Source: Dialister pneumosintes
Lineage (GTDB): Bacteria; Bacillota; Negativicutes; Veillonellales; Dialisteraceae
Reading direction: 5' to 3'
Assembly: GCF_001717505.1 (NCBI RefSeq)
Contig: NZ_CP017037.1
Span: 535,001 to 599,000, forward strand
Length of the DNA stretch: 64,000 nucleotides
This document shows, piece by piece, positions 47,779 to 57,772 of the stretch (position 1 is its first letter; the number at the start of each line of letters is the position of its first letter). The position numbers and the translations under genes were made by a program. A model generated the notes under the pieces. It did no database searches. It had not been told where the DNA came from and saw nothing but the letters and a program-made list of their open reading frames with translations.

Positions 47779-49230
47779 CTATATAAATCGTTGAAGTCTT
47801 CTTGTCGTTTCTTCACGACCTAAAAGCTCTATCATCGTATAAAGTCCCGGCCCATGAGTTTCTCCTGTTAATGCTATTCTAACAGGTTCAAAAGCAGCTT
47901 TTCCTTTTATACCGGTTTCTTTCATTACATCTTTAAAACATTTTTTTATGCTTTCTTCATCAAAAGATGATAAATTCATCAAACTGTCAGCATAAGCAGC
48001 AATAATTTTCTTACTTTCTTCTAAAGCCATTATGTCTTGTATATTAGCAGCTAAGCTTTCAGGAACATCTTCAAAAAACGGCTTCACATTTTCTATAACT
48101 TGTTGTCCATAATATAAGTGTTCACGAACATACCAAACTACTTTTTCAAGCCAAAGCCTACGCTGATCACTAATAGTTGTATCTACATATCCTGCTTGAA
48201 CTAAAAATGGCATAACAAAATCAAAAAGTTCTGTTTGAGAAAGTTTTTTCATATATTGGAAATTAATCCAATTTAACTTTTCAATATCAAATACAGCATC
48301 ATTAGAAGAAACTCTATCCATTGTAAATTGTGCAATAAGTTCTTTTCGTGTGAAAATTTCTTGTTCTCCCTTCGGTGCCCACCCCAAAAGAGATAAATAG
48401 TTTACCATTGCATCCGGCAAATAGCCCTTATCTCTATAAGCTTGAACAGAAGTCGCACCGTGACGCTTACTCATCTTTTTATGATCAGAACCTAAAATCA
48501 ACGAAATGTGCCCAAAAGTAGGTATATCATATCCTAATGCTTCATAAATAGCGAGTTGTCTAGGGGTATTCGATAAGTGTTCTTCTGCTCGAATAACATG
48601 TGTAACTTTCATAAGTGCATCATCTACAACTACTGCAAAATTATATACCGGAATACCATCTGATTTCATGATAATAAAATCACCTACGCCGGCAGATTGA
48701 AATTCAACATGTCCACGAACCATATCATCAAATGCATACACTTTATCAGTAGGTACCATTAGACGAACTACCGGTTTTCTTCCCATCTGTTTATAAATAT
48801 CGATCTGTTCCGGTGTTAAATGACGACAAGTTCCTTTATGTACAGGTGTCTTTCCTGCTGCTAATTGCTCTTGTCTTTCTTTTTCCAACTCTTCCGGTGA
48901 AAGATAACAATAATATGCTTTTCCTTCCTGAATAAGGCGTTCTACTTCTTTCTTATAAATATCCACTCTTTCCGTTTGACGATAAGGACCGGTCTCTCCG
49001 CCAACATCAATACCTTCATCCCAATCAAGCCCCAACCATTTCATTGCTTCTTTAATATTTTCCTCTGATTCTCGAGAAGAACGAGCTAAATCAGTGTCTT
49101 CAATACGTACAAGAAATGTTCCATTTGTATGCTTAGCTACTAACCAATTAAAAAGAGCAGAACGTGCTCCCCCAATATGAAACGGTCCTGTAGGACTTGG
49201 TGCAAAGCGAACTCTAATTTTTTCTGTCAT
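47779..49230 (-). CDS. gltX: Glutamate--tRNA ligase
   Basis: Class I synthetase of 483 aa. FAPSPTGPFHIGGARSALFN holds the HIGH motif and DHKKMSKRHGAT the KMSKS motif. The C-terminal ~170 residues are the helical anticodon-binding region that gluQ lacks. It is 3 bp after ispDF, last in the radA-side series. No glutaminyl-tRNA synthetase or gatCAB gene is in the window, so it is not known whether it also charges tRNA-Gln. Confidence 0.97.
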   Translation of the reverse strand: MTEKIRVRFAPSPTGPFHIGGARSALFNWLVAKHTNGTFLVRIEDTDLARSSRESEENIKEAMKWLGLDWDEGIDVGGETGPYRQTERVDIYKKEVERLIQEGKAYYCYLSPEELEKERQEQLAAGKTPVHKGTCRHLTPEQIDIYKQMGRKPVVRLMVPTDKVYAFDDMVRGHVEFQSAGVGDFIIMKSDGIPVYNFAVVVDDALMKVTHVIRAEEHLSNTPRQLAIYEALGYDIPTFGHISLILGSDHKKMSKRHGATSVQAYRDKGYLPDAMVNYLSLLGWAPKGEQEIFTRKELIAQFTMDRVSSNDAVFDIEKLNWINFQYMKKLSQTELFDFVMPFLVQAGYVDTTISDQRRLWLEKVVWYVREHLYYGQQVIENVKPFFEDVPESLAANIQDIMALEESKKIIAAYADSLMNLSSFDEESIKKCFKDVMKETGIKGKAAFEPVRIALTGETHGPGLYTMIELLGREETTRRLQRFI

Positions 49231-49233
49231 TTT

Positions 49234-50397
49234 CTAATTCCTCCGATAAAGTAACGCATTGGCAATAACAGCAATGGCTTTCCCTGCTCCAATAGCATCC
49301 ATTTTTTCTTTTGTAGTTGCTTTTATACCAATAGATTCTATATGTATACACATTACATCTGCAAGAACTTTTTTAATCTCTTCTATATGGGCTGCTAATT
49401 TTGGTTTTTGCGCAATAATTGTAGTATCAATATTTCCTATTTCATACCCGGCTTCTCTAATTTTCTGCATAACTTGTTCTAACAATTTTATACTGGATAC
49501 ATTTTTAAATTTAGAATCTGTATCCGGAAAAAAATGTCCAATATCAGGAAATCCTGCAGCACCTAAAAGTGCATCCATAATAGCATGTGTTAAAACATCT
49601 GCATCAGAATGTCCTAATAAGCCAAAAGTATCTGAAATTTTTACACCACCAAGAATTAACGGTCTTGCATCACACAACTGATGTATATCATACCCCTGAC
49701 CAATCCGAAAATCAATTTTCTCGTTTTTTAAAGAAGTTTTCAATCTATCAATATCCTCCTTTACAGTGATTTTATAGTACTCTTCTCGTCCGATCATTGT
49801 TGTTACAGGAATACCTTGCTCTTCAAATAATGAAACATCATCTGTAAATAATTTTCTCTCCATAACTGAGTGGATAACGGTTCTAAATAAAGGTGCATAA
49901 AATCCTTGAGGTGTTTGTGCTCTAAACAATTGACTTCTATCAAGAGTTTCTTTTACAATTCCCCTTTCAGATATTTTTTTTATTGTATCTATGCAAGGAA
50001 TTCCGACTACAATAGCAGGAGTCGATTCGCTTATTTTATTTAAAACCTTATCAATACATTTTCCATCTACAAGTGGCCTTGCACCATCATGAACAATAAT
50101 CTTTTCTGTTTGTGGAGAAACAAGCTTAAGTCCATTATAAACCGATGCTTGACGTGTATTCCCACCTATCGCAATGTGAAATAGGATATTCGAATTAAAA
50201 GACCGGATAATTGATTCAAATTCCGGTCTTTCTCGCTCTTGTACAACTACGATAATTTCATTTAAAAGTTGACTAGTAAGTATATGTTGTAAAGAATGCC
50301 AAAAAATAGGTTTCCCTTGTACTTTGATTAGCATTTTATTAATTGCAGCACCAACACGTTGCCCTTTCCCTGCTGCTAAAAGTATCATGCTATTCAT
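49234..50397 (-). CDS. ispDF: Bifunctional IspD/IspF isoprenoid enzyme
   Basis: A single 387-aa chain carries two non-consecutive MEP pathway enzymes. Residues ~1-225 are IspD (CDP-ME synthase): ILLAAGKGQRVG, VHDGARPLV, and the CMP-binding residues in the SQLFRAQTPQGF region. Residues ~230-387 are IspF (MECDP synthase): RIGQGYDIHQL, GLLGHSDADVLTHAIMDALLGAAGFPDIGHFFPD, and NIDTTIIAQKPKL. The fusion has no frameshift or stop. The start overlaps the stop of the yacL-like gene by 4 bp. Confidence 0.96.
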   Translation of the reverse strand: MNSMILLAAGKGQRVGAAINKMLIKVQGKPIFWHSLQHILTSQLLNEIIVVVQERERPEFESIIRSFNSNILFHIAIGGNTRQASVYNGLKLVSPQTEKIIVHDGARPLVDGKCIDKVLNKISESTPAIVVGIPCIDTIKKISERGIVKETLDRSQLFRAQTPQGFYAPLFRTVIHSVMERKLFTDDVSLFEEQGIPVTTMIGREEYYKITVKEDIDRLKTSLKNEKIDFRIGQGYDIHQLCDARPLILGGVKISDTFGLLGHSDADVLTHAIMDALLGAAGFPDIGHFFPDTDSKFKNVSSIKLLEQVMQKIREAGYEIGNIDTTIIAQKPKLAAHIEEIKKVLADVMCIHIESIGIKATTKEKMDAIGAGKAIAVIANALLYRRN

Positions 50398-51500
50398 TGT
50401 TCAGAACTCTCCATTTCTGCAAAAATCATTCTTCCTGCTGAAGTTTGAAGAACCGATGCAATAACCACAGCTACATCCTTGCCTATAGAATCTCCACCAT
50501 TTTCTACAACAATCATAGTGCCATCATCAAGATAGGCAACCCCTTGCCCATTTTCTTTCCCATGCTTGATTAATTGAACAAATAGTTTTTCACCAGGAAT
50601 AACGACAGGTTTTAATGCACCCGCCAAATCATTAATGTTAAGTACTTGCACTTCTTGTAATTCTGCCACTTTATTTAAATTATAATCATTAGTAATAATT
50701 TGATAGCCTCTTTTTCTTGCAAGTCGAATTAATTTAGAGTCCACTTCTGTTATATCTTCAAAATCATCTGCAACAATAGTAAAATTATCTTTACGAATTT
50801 TACGCATCTTATTTAAAATATCTAACCCTCGCCTACCTCTATTTCTTTTAAGTAAATCAGATGAGTCTGCTATTTTTTGCAACTCTTCCAAAACAAATAC
50901 AGGCACTATTATTTTACCTTCTAAAAAACCGGTTTCACGAATATCCGCTACGCGACCATCAATAATGACACTGGTATCCAATAACTTCCCCTTAGTAACA
51001 TCATTATCAGCTATTGCTTTATCAGTGTTTCCCGGTCGCAATCGAATCCAATCTGATATTTCCCCTTGCTTAATAATAGACATATGCATGCCTACATACC
51101 CTAATAATATACTAAGTACTATAGAAATGTAGGGGCCAATATAAGGAATATTCTCAAAAGCCGCTCCTACTAAATTAGCAATAATTAAACCGATAAAAAG
51201 CCCAACAGTACCAAGTAAAAGGTTTTGAATAGATATTTCGGATAAAGATTTTTCAATATATGCAGTTAATAAGAAAATAAAACGATTTAAATACGGAGCT
51301 ACTAAAACTCCTGCTACGGCGCCAACCATACCACTCAAAATCATCATTCCTAAAGATAACGCACTAATTCCCCACACGGTTTCTGTTAGTAAGGTTTTAG
51401 GAATATATGCAGTCATTAATTGAGCCGGTTGTGCTCCTGCTACAATGCCTAAGATGGCAAATAGCAAGATAAAAATCATATTTAATATTTTTTCCGGCAT
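50394..51500 (-). CDS. yacL: PIN/TRAM-domain membrane protein (YacL family)
   Basis: A 368-aa protein with four N-terminal hydrophobic segments (residues ~1-145). A PIN nuclease-like domain follows (LLDTSVIIDGRVADIRETGFLEG... ITNDYNLNKVA), and then a TRAM domain near the C-terminus (KLFVQLIKHGKENGQGVAYLDDGTMIVVENGG). The PIN acidic residues (DTS, EEL, D in TNDYN) are retained. In Firmicutes it lies between radA/disA and ispD; no cellular role is firmly known. disA is missing here. Confidence 0.92.
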   Translation of the reverse strand: MPEKILNMIFILLFAILGIVAGAQPAQLMTAYIPKTLLTETVWGISALSLGMMILSGMVGAVAGVLVAPYLNRFIFLLTAYIEKSLSEISIQNLLLGTVGLFIGLIIANLVGAAFENIPYIGPYISIVLSILLGYVGMHMSIIKQGEISDWIRLRPGNTDKAIADNDVTKGKLLDTSVIIDGRVADIRETGFLEGKIIVPVFVLEELQKIADSSDLLKRNRGRRGLDILNKMRKIRKDNFTIVADDFEDITEVDSKLIRLARKRGYQIITNDYNLNKVAELQEVQVLNINDLAGALKPVVIPGEKLFVQLIKHGKENGQGVAYLDDGTMIVVENGGDSIGKDVAVVIASVLQTSAGRMIFAEMESSEQ

Positions 51501-51531
51501 ACGCTAATCTCCATATAACTTTTATTTTGAT

Positions 51532-51557
51532 TATTGAATATATATATATATTCAATA
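51532..51557. repeat. 26-bp perfect AT palindrome upstream of yacL
   Basis: The sequence TATTGAATATATAT and its complement form an uninterrupted palindrome 32 bp ahead of the yacL start. It could be an operator or an AT-rich promoter element. No -35/-10 pair was assigned with confidence. Confidence 0.6.
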
Positions 51558-51621
51558 TATAAAGTATATTATCACACCCATAATTTTCTTGCTATACATA
51601 GAGCAATAAATTATCGGTATT

Positions 51622-53028
51622 TTATTTACTTCGCAATCCTTCCATTAATTGAACTACTTCTGAAAGTTTATCAACAAAAATAGTTTTTATGAGATGATTT
51701 TTAGAATGTGTGAAAAAATTCTCTATCTCCATTTTATTGCCTAGTGGACAAATAAAAGTAGTATTCCCCATCTTGATTGCTTCTTTAATCCTTGTAGTGA
51801 TATGAGATACAGGTAAAATTTCACCGGTAAGACTTATTTCTCCCAATGCAATAATATGAGAAGGAATAGATATATCCCATTGAGAAGAAACAATAGCCAT
51901 TGCAGTTGCTAAATCAGCAGCTGTTTCTTGTACTCTAAATCCACTTGCCACATTCACATATACATCTTTAGTAGAAAATGGTAGTTTTGTCCGTTTTTCC
52001 AATACTGCCAACAATACAATCATACGATTATAGTCATATCCTACACTAATACGTCGAGGAATATTTAAAACAGAGTGTACTGATAATGCTTGTATTTCTA
52101 CCATAATCGCACGCTGTCCTTCCATGCAAGGTGTTATAACACTTCCTGCAACCGGTTCTTCTTTTTTTCTTACAAGATACTCTGATGGATTAGTAATCTC
52201 TCTAAGACCTTTTTCTTCCATAACCAAAAGTCCGGTTTCAGCAGTAGATCCAAACCTATTTTTTACGGTTCTTAAAACACGAAATTGATAGCTCCGATCT
52301 CCTTCTAAATACAATACTACATCCACCATATGTTCTAACATACGAGGTCCTGCTAAGTTTCCCTCTTTAGTTACATGTCCTACAATAAGAAAAGTAATAT
52401 TATGAGTTTTAGCTAATTGATTCAATATAGCAGTCACTGCTTTAATTTGATTCGGACTTCCCATAGGAGAATCATTATTTACACTATAAACGGTTTGAAT
52501 GGAATCAATAACTACAAATTTAGGTTTAATTTTACTTATTATCTCAATAACAGTTTCTAAATTATTTTCTGATAAAACAAAATAAGGCTGCATATCTACA
52601 CATAATCGTTCTGCCCGAATTTTAAGTTGTTGTTCCGACTCTTCCCCACTACAATACAAAACAACTATATTTTGTAAAGCTAATGCATTACATATTTGAA
52701 GTATTAATGTAGATTTCCCAATTCCCGGTTCTCCCCCAAAAAGAATAACTGAGCCCGGTACAATCCCTCCTCCCAAAGTTCTATCAATTTCTGTTATTTG
52801 TGTAGGAAATCTTTTTTCTCCTGCCACTTCAATATCTGATAATTTAACTGCCTTTTTGACTTTGGTTCCAGTAGATAATAAAACAGAGGCAGGATACTCG
52901 CTTTTAGAAGCTTTTATTTCTTCCATTGTATTCCACTCTCCACAAAGAGGACAGCGTCCTAACCATTGTAGAGATTCCGCACCGCACTCATTACACATAA
53001 ATTTCACCATCTGTTTTTTTGCACACAT
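51622..53028 (-). CDS. radA: DNA repair protein RadA
   Basis: RecA-related branch-migration helicase of 468 aa. The start at 53028 (MCAKKQMVKF) has AAGGAG upstream. An N-terminal zinc finger (CNECGAESLQWLGRCPLCGEW) precedes the RecA-like core with Walker A GGEPGIGKSTL and the RadA motif KNRFG. The C-terminal Lon-like domain (ASGFRVQETAADLATAMAI) is complete. It follows clpC across an imperfect terminator, the usual Firmicute order. Confidence 0.97.
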   Translation of the reverse strand: MCAKKQMVKFMCNECGAESLQWLGRCPLCGEWNTMEEIKASKSEYPASVLLSTGTKVKKAVKLSDIEVAGEKRFPTQITEIDRTLGGGIVPGSVILFGGEPGIGKSTLILQICNALALQNIVVLYCSGEESEQQLKIRAERLCVDMQPYFVLSENNLETVIEIISKIKPKFVVIDSIQTVYSVNNDSPMGSPNQIKAVTAILNQLAKTHNITFLIVGHVTKEGNLAGPRMLEHMVDVVLYLEGDRSYQFRVLRTVKNRFGSTAETGLLVMEEKGLREITNPSEYLVRKKEEPVAGSVITPCMEGQRAIMVEIQALSVHSVLNIPRRISVGYDYNRMIVLLAVLEKRTKLPFSTKDVYVNVASGFRVQETAADLATAMAIVSSQWDISIPSHIIALGEISLTGEILPVSHITTRIKEAIKMGNTTFICPLGNKMEIENFFTHSKNHLIKTIFVDKLSEVVQLMEGLRSK

Positions 53029-53059
53029 AGATAACTCCTTATAATTGATATACAAAGTA

Positions 53060-53087
53060 AAAGGGCACGAATCTTCTCGTACCCTTT
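53060..53087 (-). terminator. Terminator after clpC
   Basis: AAAGGG and CCCTTT enclose ACGA/TCGT with one mismatch between, followed by TT(A)C and AT-rich sequence on the minus strand. Likely partial, since radA lies 80 bp downstream in the same direction. Confidence 0.7.
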
Positions 53088-53109
53088 ATTATACCTTATA
53101 TATTTTTAA

Positions 53110-55512
53110 CTATTCGGCAGTAAAAACAAGTTTTTCTTCTTTTTCATCAATATGAAGAACCTTTTTCCCTTGTAAAGTACCTTCTAGGATTAGTTCTGAA
53201 ACAGCATCCTCTATTTCACGTTGAATAACTCGTTTTAAAGGCCTTGCACCATACTCAAAATCAGAACCTTTCTTCATAAGGTACTCTAATGCTTTGTCTG
53301 AAATATCAATAGTGATATTCATATTATCCATTTTTTTCTGAACAGCATTCATCATAAGTTTTACAATATGACGTAAATGTTCTTCAGATAGTGGATGGAA
53401 TACAATAATTTCATCAATACGATTAATAAATTCAGGACGGAATGTTCGCTTTACTTCTTGTAAAATTTTGTCTTTTGCTGATTCAAAAGAATTATCATTT
53501 TGTATCTTTGTTTCTGCAATAAAACCAAGTTTCTTATTCTGATTTCTAAGAAGTTGAGCACCCAAATTACTCGTCATAATAATAACCGTATTTGTAAAAT
53601 CAACAGTACGTCCCTGTCCATCAGTCAAACGTCCGTCATCAAGAACTTGCAGTAGAATATTGAAAAAGTCAATATGTGCTTTTTCTACTTCATCAAATAA
53701 AATTACAGAATAAGGGTTCCTACGCACAGCATCTGTCAATTGTCCTCCTTCATCATAACCTACATATCCGGGAGGTGCACCAATTAAGCGAGATACTTCA
53801 TGTTTCTCCATAAATTCAGACATATCAAATCTAATTAAAGACTTTTCACTACCAAACATACACATAGCTAAAGCTTTAGCTAATTCTGTTTTACCTACCC
53901 CCGTAGACCCAAGAAACATAAAAGATCCAATCGGACGATGAATATCTTTCATACCGGCTCTAGCACGGCGAATAGCTTTAGCAACTGCTCCAACAGCATC
54001 TTCTTGCCCGATAACCCTCTTGTGAATTTCCTCTTCCAAATGAAGAAGTCGTTCAGAGTCACTTTTTGTAAGATTTTGAAGTGGAATACCTGTCCATTTA
54101 GCAACTACTTGTGCAATATCTTCTTCTGTGACAGTAAGATTATCTTGTGAAGAACCTTTCCACTCTTTCTTCAATAATTCAATCTCCTCCGATAGTTTAT
54201 GAGCTTGGTCCCGATAAACAGCTGCTTTTTCAAAATCTTGTGCTGATACTGCTGCTTCTTTTTCTTTTTGAATAGATAGTAATTCATCCTCTTTCTTTTT
54301 TAACCCTTCCGGAGCAGAAGATGCTTCCATCCTAATTTTAGCAGCGGCTTCATCAATAACATCAATTGCTTTATCCGGTTGAAATCTATCTGTTATATAA
54401 CGCGAAGATAATTTCACGGATAAGTCCAGTGCTTCATCACTAATTTTCACTTTATGAAATGCTTCATATTTATCCCTAAGTCCTTTTAAAATTTCCATGG
54501 TTTCTTGAGGAGTCGGCTCCCCTACTTTAACAGGTTGAAAACGACGTTCTAATGCTGCATCTTTCTCTATATATTTCTTATATTCAGCTAAGGTAGTAGC
54601 ACCTATGCAACGTAACTCGCCCCTTGCTAAAGCAGGCTTCATAATATTTGCTGCATCCATAGTACCTTCACCGGCGCCCGCACCGACTAAAGTATGTAGT
54701 TCATCAATAAATAAGATCCACTCCGGATGTTTTTTTACTTCATCAATTACTTTCTTTAAACGCTCTTCAAACTCCCCTCTATATTTAGTCCCTGCTACCA
54801 TTGTAGACATTTGAAGAGAAATAACATTACAATTTTTTAATATTTCCGGCACATCATTTTCAATTATTCGTTGTGCCAATCCTTCAGCAATAGCTGTTTT
54901 ACCTACCCCAGGTTCTCCGATAAGTACAGGATTATTTTTATTACGTCTGGATAGTATTTGAATAACACGATTAATTTCATCTTGTCGTCCAATAACCGGA
55001 TCTATTTTTCCTTCTTTGGCACGTTGATTAAGATTAATAGCATAATCAGCAAGTGCACCTAAGTCATTGTCATTGCTTGCTCTTCCATTTTCTGTCATAA
55101 ACTTTTCAAAAGCCTTTTGCAATTTATCTTCTGTAACACCAAAAGAGGAAAGAATACTCATCGTTAAACTATCCCCTTCATGTAAAATAGCAAGTAAAAC
55201 ATGTTCTGTCCCCACATAATTACTTCTCATTTTATTTGCTTCAATCAATGACATTTCCAATACATGTTTTGTTCGCGGAGATATATATAATTCATGGCTG
55301 AATATACCAAAAGCCTTCCTATCTAATTGTTGTTCAATCTTATCGACGGTAATCCCCAAAGATTGTAAAATTTTACCTCCTACAGTATCTTTCTGATGTG
55401 CAATTCCCATCAAAAGATGTTCAATTCCAACATATTGGCTCCCTAGTTTTTGTGCCTGTGAAATAGCATATTTCCAAGCATTTTTTACTCCGTCAGTATT
55501 TCTTTGATTCAT
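53110..55512 (-). CDS. clpC: ATP-dependent protease chaperone ClpC
   Basis: An 800-aa Hsp100 unfoldase that feeds ClpP. Two N-domain repeats (residues ~1-145) are followed by AAA1 with [13 protein letters not shown] (~199-211). The middle domain has a UVR-type motif ([24 protein letters not shown]), which separates ClpC from ClpB. AAA2 carries [13 protein letters not shown] and ends in the D2-small domain with [11 protein letters not shown]. It is the last gene of the ctsR-mcsA-mcsB-clpC heat-shock unit. GGAGGGA precedes the ATG. Confidence 0.98.
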   Translation of the reverse strand: MNQRNTDGVKNAWKYAISQAQKLGSQYVGIEHLLMGIAHQKDTVGGKILQSLGITVDKIEQQLDRKAFGIFSHELYISPRTKHVLEMSLIEANKMRSNYVGTEHVLLAILHEGDSLTMSILSSFGVTEDKLQKAFEKFMTENGRASNDNDLGALADYAINLNQRAKEGKIDPVIGRQDEINRVIQILSRRNKNNPVLIGEPGVGKTAIAEGLAQRIIENDVPEILKNCNVISLQMSTMVAGTKYRGEFEERLKKVIDEVKKHPEWILFIDELHTLVGAGAGEGTMDAANIMKPALARGELRCIGATTLAEYKKYIEKDAALERRFQPVKVGEPTPQETMEILKGLRDKYEAFHKVKISDEALDLSVKLSSRYITDRFQPDKAIDVIDEAAAKIRMEASSAPEGLKKKEDELLSIQKEKEAAVSAQDFEKAAVYRDQAHKLSEEIELLKKEWKGSSQDNLTVTEEDIAQVVAKWTGIPLQNLTKSDSERLLHLEEEIHKRVIGQEDAVGAVAKAIRRARAGMKDIHRPIGSFMFLGSTGVGKTELAKALAMCMFGSEKSLIRFDMSEFMEKHEVSRLIGAPPGYVGYDEGGQLTDAVRRNPYSVILFDEVEKAHIDFFNILLQVLDDGRLTDGQGRTVDFTNTVIIMTSNLGAQLLRNQNKKLGFIAETKIQNDNSFESAKDKILQEVKRTFRPEFINRIDEIIVFHPLSEEHLRHIVKLMMNAVQKKMDNMNITIDISDKALEYLMKKGSDFEYGARPLKRVIQREIEDAVSELILEGTLQGKKVLHIDEKEEKLVFTAE

Positions 55513-55545
55513 ATAAATCCCTCCTTACTTTATCTGTTTTATACT

Positions 55546-56577
55546 TTATAAACTCATTTCCTTAATAACATCTCTAATAAGAACTGCACGCCATGTATTA
55601 ATATCATTTTCACTCATTTCTTCTTTATGTATTTTTTTCTCTACATAAAAAGGTCCTGCCAGTCTAAGCAACTTATAGAATAATAATCTATCTTTTATAG
55701 GCAATATATTAAATCTCATCCCTATATAAAGCCAAGCAATACATTCTAAAGTTTCCTCATAATTAAGACTTCTTGCATAAGAAAATATCCCTAATGAACG
55801 CCATATTTTATCTTTAATCTGTTGTTGGTTGATATCATAAAAACTATTCCATGCTTTTTCCTCTATAAATTCTATATTTTTTTGTACTTCTTCCAATCGA
55901 TTACAAAAAGTTTCTTCTTTAAGTCCCATAGAAAAGGAATTCTCTATAAAATAGAAATGATTTCGTAATTTGGATATTTTATAGCCACTACGTGCCAATT
56001 TACCGGATAAATTATCCATTTGGTTAACATTAGTAATTCCAGGTAAAAATACCGTTGCTCTAATCTCCATACCAGTTCCTGCTATTAATGGAGAAGCTGT
56101 TAAATACCCAAATTCATTATCAAATGCAAAAGATATTTTTTGTGCGAGCCACGTATCTAAGCGAGATAATTTATCCCATATTTGAGTAATATCCGCCTCA
56201 AAAGATATGCCCCATAAAGTAATATGTTCGATTCCATTCGTTAGTATAACTAATAATCTATCTTTAGATAAATATAACTTTTGCGATTCTCTATGTTCTA
56301 TATTTGGAATATCAATCCCATATTCTCGTAAAGCTTGTATATCCCCATTTGTTAAGGTAGTTAATGGACATACAAGAAATGTATTATCATTTTCTTTATT
56401 CCATAAAGAAATACTTTCATCTACTAATTTATTGATTGTTCTTTGCTCTTGAATACTTACATTTTTATGGAATGGTATATCTTTTATATTTCTTGATAAT
56501 TTAATAGTTGAGGAAACCACCGATTTCCATTCCGATGAAATCGGTGGCATTTCTGTAATCCATTCTATAAATGTCAT
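55546..56577 (-). CDS. mcsB: Protein-arginine kinase McsB
   Basis: A 343-aa phosphagen-kinase-fold enzyme that phosphorylates arginines, marking proteins for ClpCP. Family stretches seen are VVSSTIKLSRNIKDIPF near residues 18-34, EYGIDIPNIEHRESQKLYLSKD, DNEFGYLTASPLIAGTGMEIRATVFLPG, and the C-terminal ARS and IGMRFNILP. The nominal RxR binding residues in SRNIKD read SRN, one of several departures from Bacillus McsB. The ribosome-binding site GGAGTAATAGG overlaps the mcsA stop. Confidence 0.93.
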   Translation of the reverse strand: MTFIEWITEMPPISSEWKSVVSSTIKLSRNIKDIPFHKNVSIQEQRTINKLVDESISLWNKENDNTFLVCPLTTLTNGDIQALREYGIDIPNIEHRESQKLYLSKDRLLVILTNGIEHITLWGISFEADITQIWDKLSRLDTWLAQKISFAFDNEFGYLTASPLIAGTGMEIRATVFLPGITNVNQMDNLSGKLARSGYKISKLRNHFYFIENSFSMGLKEETFCNRLEEVQKNIEFIEEKAWNSFYDINQQQIKDKIWRSLGIFSYARSLNYEETLECIAWLYIGMRFNILPIKDRLLFYKLLRLAGPFYVEKKIHKEEMSENDINTWRAVLIRDVIKEMSL

Positions 56578-56581
56578 CCTA

Positions 56582-57097
56582 TTACTCCTTGCTCAAAACT
56601 TTTATCTTATCACGCAATATCGCTGCTTCTTCATATTTTTCTTCTGCAATACATTGTTTGAGTTGTTTTTCCAACTTATCTAATTCAGATAAACTTTCTG
56701 TGTTAACCTTTACTTCTTCCTCTACAGGTTTTTTACCTATGTGTATATGCGATTCGCCAATTTGCTGAAACAAATTGCGTAATTTATCTCTGAAATCAGA
56801 GTAACAAAACTGGCAACCTAATAGTCCATCAGACTTAAAATTTGCATAAGTAGTACCGCAAGATGAACATGCTAAACTTCCTGGAATGTAATCAGATTGG
56901 TTTCCCCATAAACGTTCAAATACGGTATCTTCATGGAAAAAATCATCAAAAGCATTTTGAAAAAACATATCTTTCATTCTAAAATTTTTTTCATGTGATC
57001 CACACATATTACATAAATGTTTTTCTCGTCTATAACCATTTACAATTTCAGTAATATGAATAGTAGCTTCTCTTTTTTTACAATTTTGACAAATCAT
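56582..57097 (-). CDS. mcsA: McsA, activator of McsB
   Basis: A 171-aa zinc protein. Four CxxC motifs (CQNC, CNMC, CSSC, CQFC) form two zinc sites, and the C-terminal UVR motif (LEKQLKQCIAEEKYEEAAILRDKI) matches that of ClpC and UvrB. McsA activates McsB and binds CtsR in related Firmicutes. It starts one base after the ctsR stop and precedes mcsB by four bases. Confidence 0.94.
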   Translation of the reverse strand: MICQNCKKREATIHITEIVNGYRREKHLCNMCGSHEKNFRMKDMFFQNAFDDFFHEDTVFERLWGNQSDYIPGSLACSSCGTTYANFKSDGLLGCQFCYSDFRDKLRNLFQQIGESHIHIGKKPVEEEVKVNTESLSELDKLEKQLKQCIAEEKYEEAAILRDKIKVLSKE

Positions 57098-57098
57098 A

Positions 57099-57602
57099 TT
57101 AATTATCCCCTTTCAATATTTGATTTACATTCTGAATAAACGAAGATATTATCTGATGTTGTTCATTGGCTGTACAAGTTTTAAATATGGAATGCATCAT
57201 GCATTGAATAAACTGATATTCTCTTTCTGTAATCATCCTGCAATTTTTTAATATCCTAAAATAAGAAACTACCTCTGATTCTATAGGAGCAACATAATTA
57301 TGAGCTTTTATTTGATTATTTCTATTTTCAGAAAAAAAATCTTTCCGATTAACTTTGACAGGAAGTTTTTTTATTTGTGTTTGTGGTGATAAAGAAATTC
57401 GAATATAACCTCCATTTCCTCTCTTTGACTCTACTACATAGTTTTGATCTTCTGAAAAACGAGTATTCACCACATAAGTTACTTGTGAAGGTGCACAACC
57501 TAAATAATCTGCAATTTGATTTCGACTTAATGTAAGTGGTTCCAACTCTTGCTTATCAAGTAATTCAAGAATAATTTGTTCTATCTTATCGGATAATCTC
57601 AT
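57099..57602 (-). CDS. ctsR: Heat-shock repressor CtsR
   Basis: A 167-aa winged-helix repressor of clp genes. The N-terminal half (LSDKIEQIILELLDK, then QIADYLGCAPSQVTYVVNTRF, then SKRGNGGYIRI with the glycine-rich wing) is the DNA-binding and heat-sensing part. The C-terminal four-helix part ends in MTEREYQFIQCMM. AGGAGGCATAT precedes the ATG. It is first of the heat-shock unit and stands behind a promoter overlapped by a palindrome. Confidence 0.96.
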   Translation of the reverse strand: MRLSDKIEQIILELLDKQELEPLTLSRNQIADYLGCAPSQVTYVVNTRFSEDQNYVVESKRGNGGYIRISLSPQTQIKKLPVKVNRKDFFSENRNNQIKAHNYVAPIESEVVSYFRILKNCRMITEREYQFIQCMMHSIFKTCTANEQHQIISSFIQNVNQILKGDN

Positions 57603-57626
57603 ATATGCCTCCTTTCTTTTATCCTA

Positions 57627-57677
57627 ATTATAACTCTCAAAAGTTTAAAAGTCAAAGTAAGTTATACTTTTAAACTT
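57627..57677 (-). promoter_or_regulatory. ctsR promoter with overlapping palindrome
   Basis: On the minus strand TTGACT (57650-57655), 17-bp spacer and TATAAT (57627-57632) form a strong promoter. A 12-bp exact inverted repeat, AAGTTTAAAAGT (57641-57652) and ACTTTTAAACTT (57666-57677), straddles the -35 box. An AGTCAAA heptad (57650-57656, plus strand) resembles one half of the CtsR box (RGTCAAA); the second half (AGTTATA after 3 bp) is degenerate. Autoregulation by CtsR is the simplest reading. Confidence 0.75.
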
Positions 57678-57741
57678 ATTTTTGTATTTTATTCTATTTT
57701 AAAGCGTAATAAAGAATTGTTAGACTTTTAAGGACAAAAAA

Positions 57742-57772
57742 TAAAAAAGAGTTAAAAATCAACTCTTTTTTA
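57742..57772 (-). terminator. Terminator after recX
   Basis: AAAAAAGAGTT pairs with AACTCTTTTTT around a 7-nt loop and overlaps the recX stop codon. Confidence 0.92.

Noticed and set aside
49259-49681. 140-aa plus-strand frame opposite ispDF
   Set aside because: Antisense shadow of the IspF half; no family resemblance.
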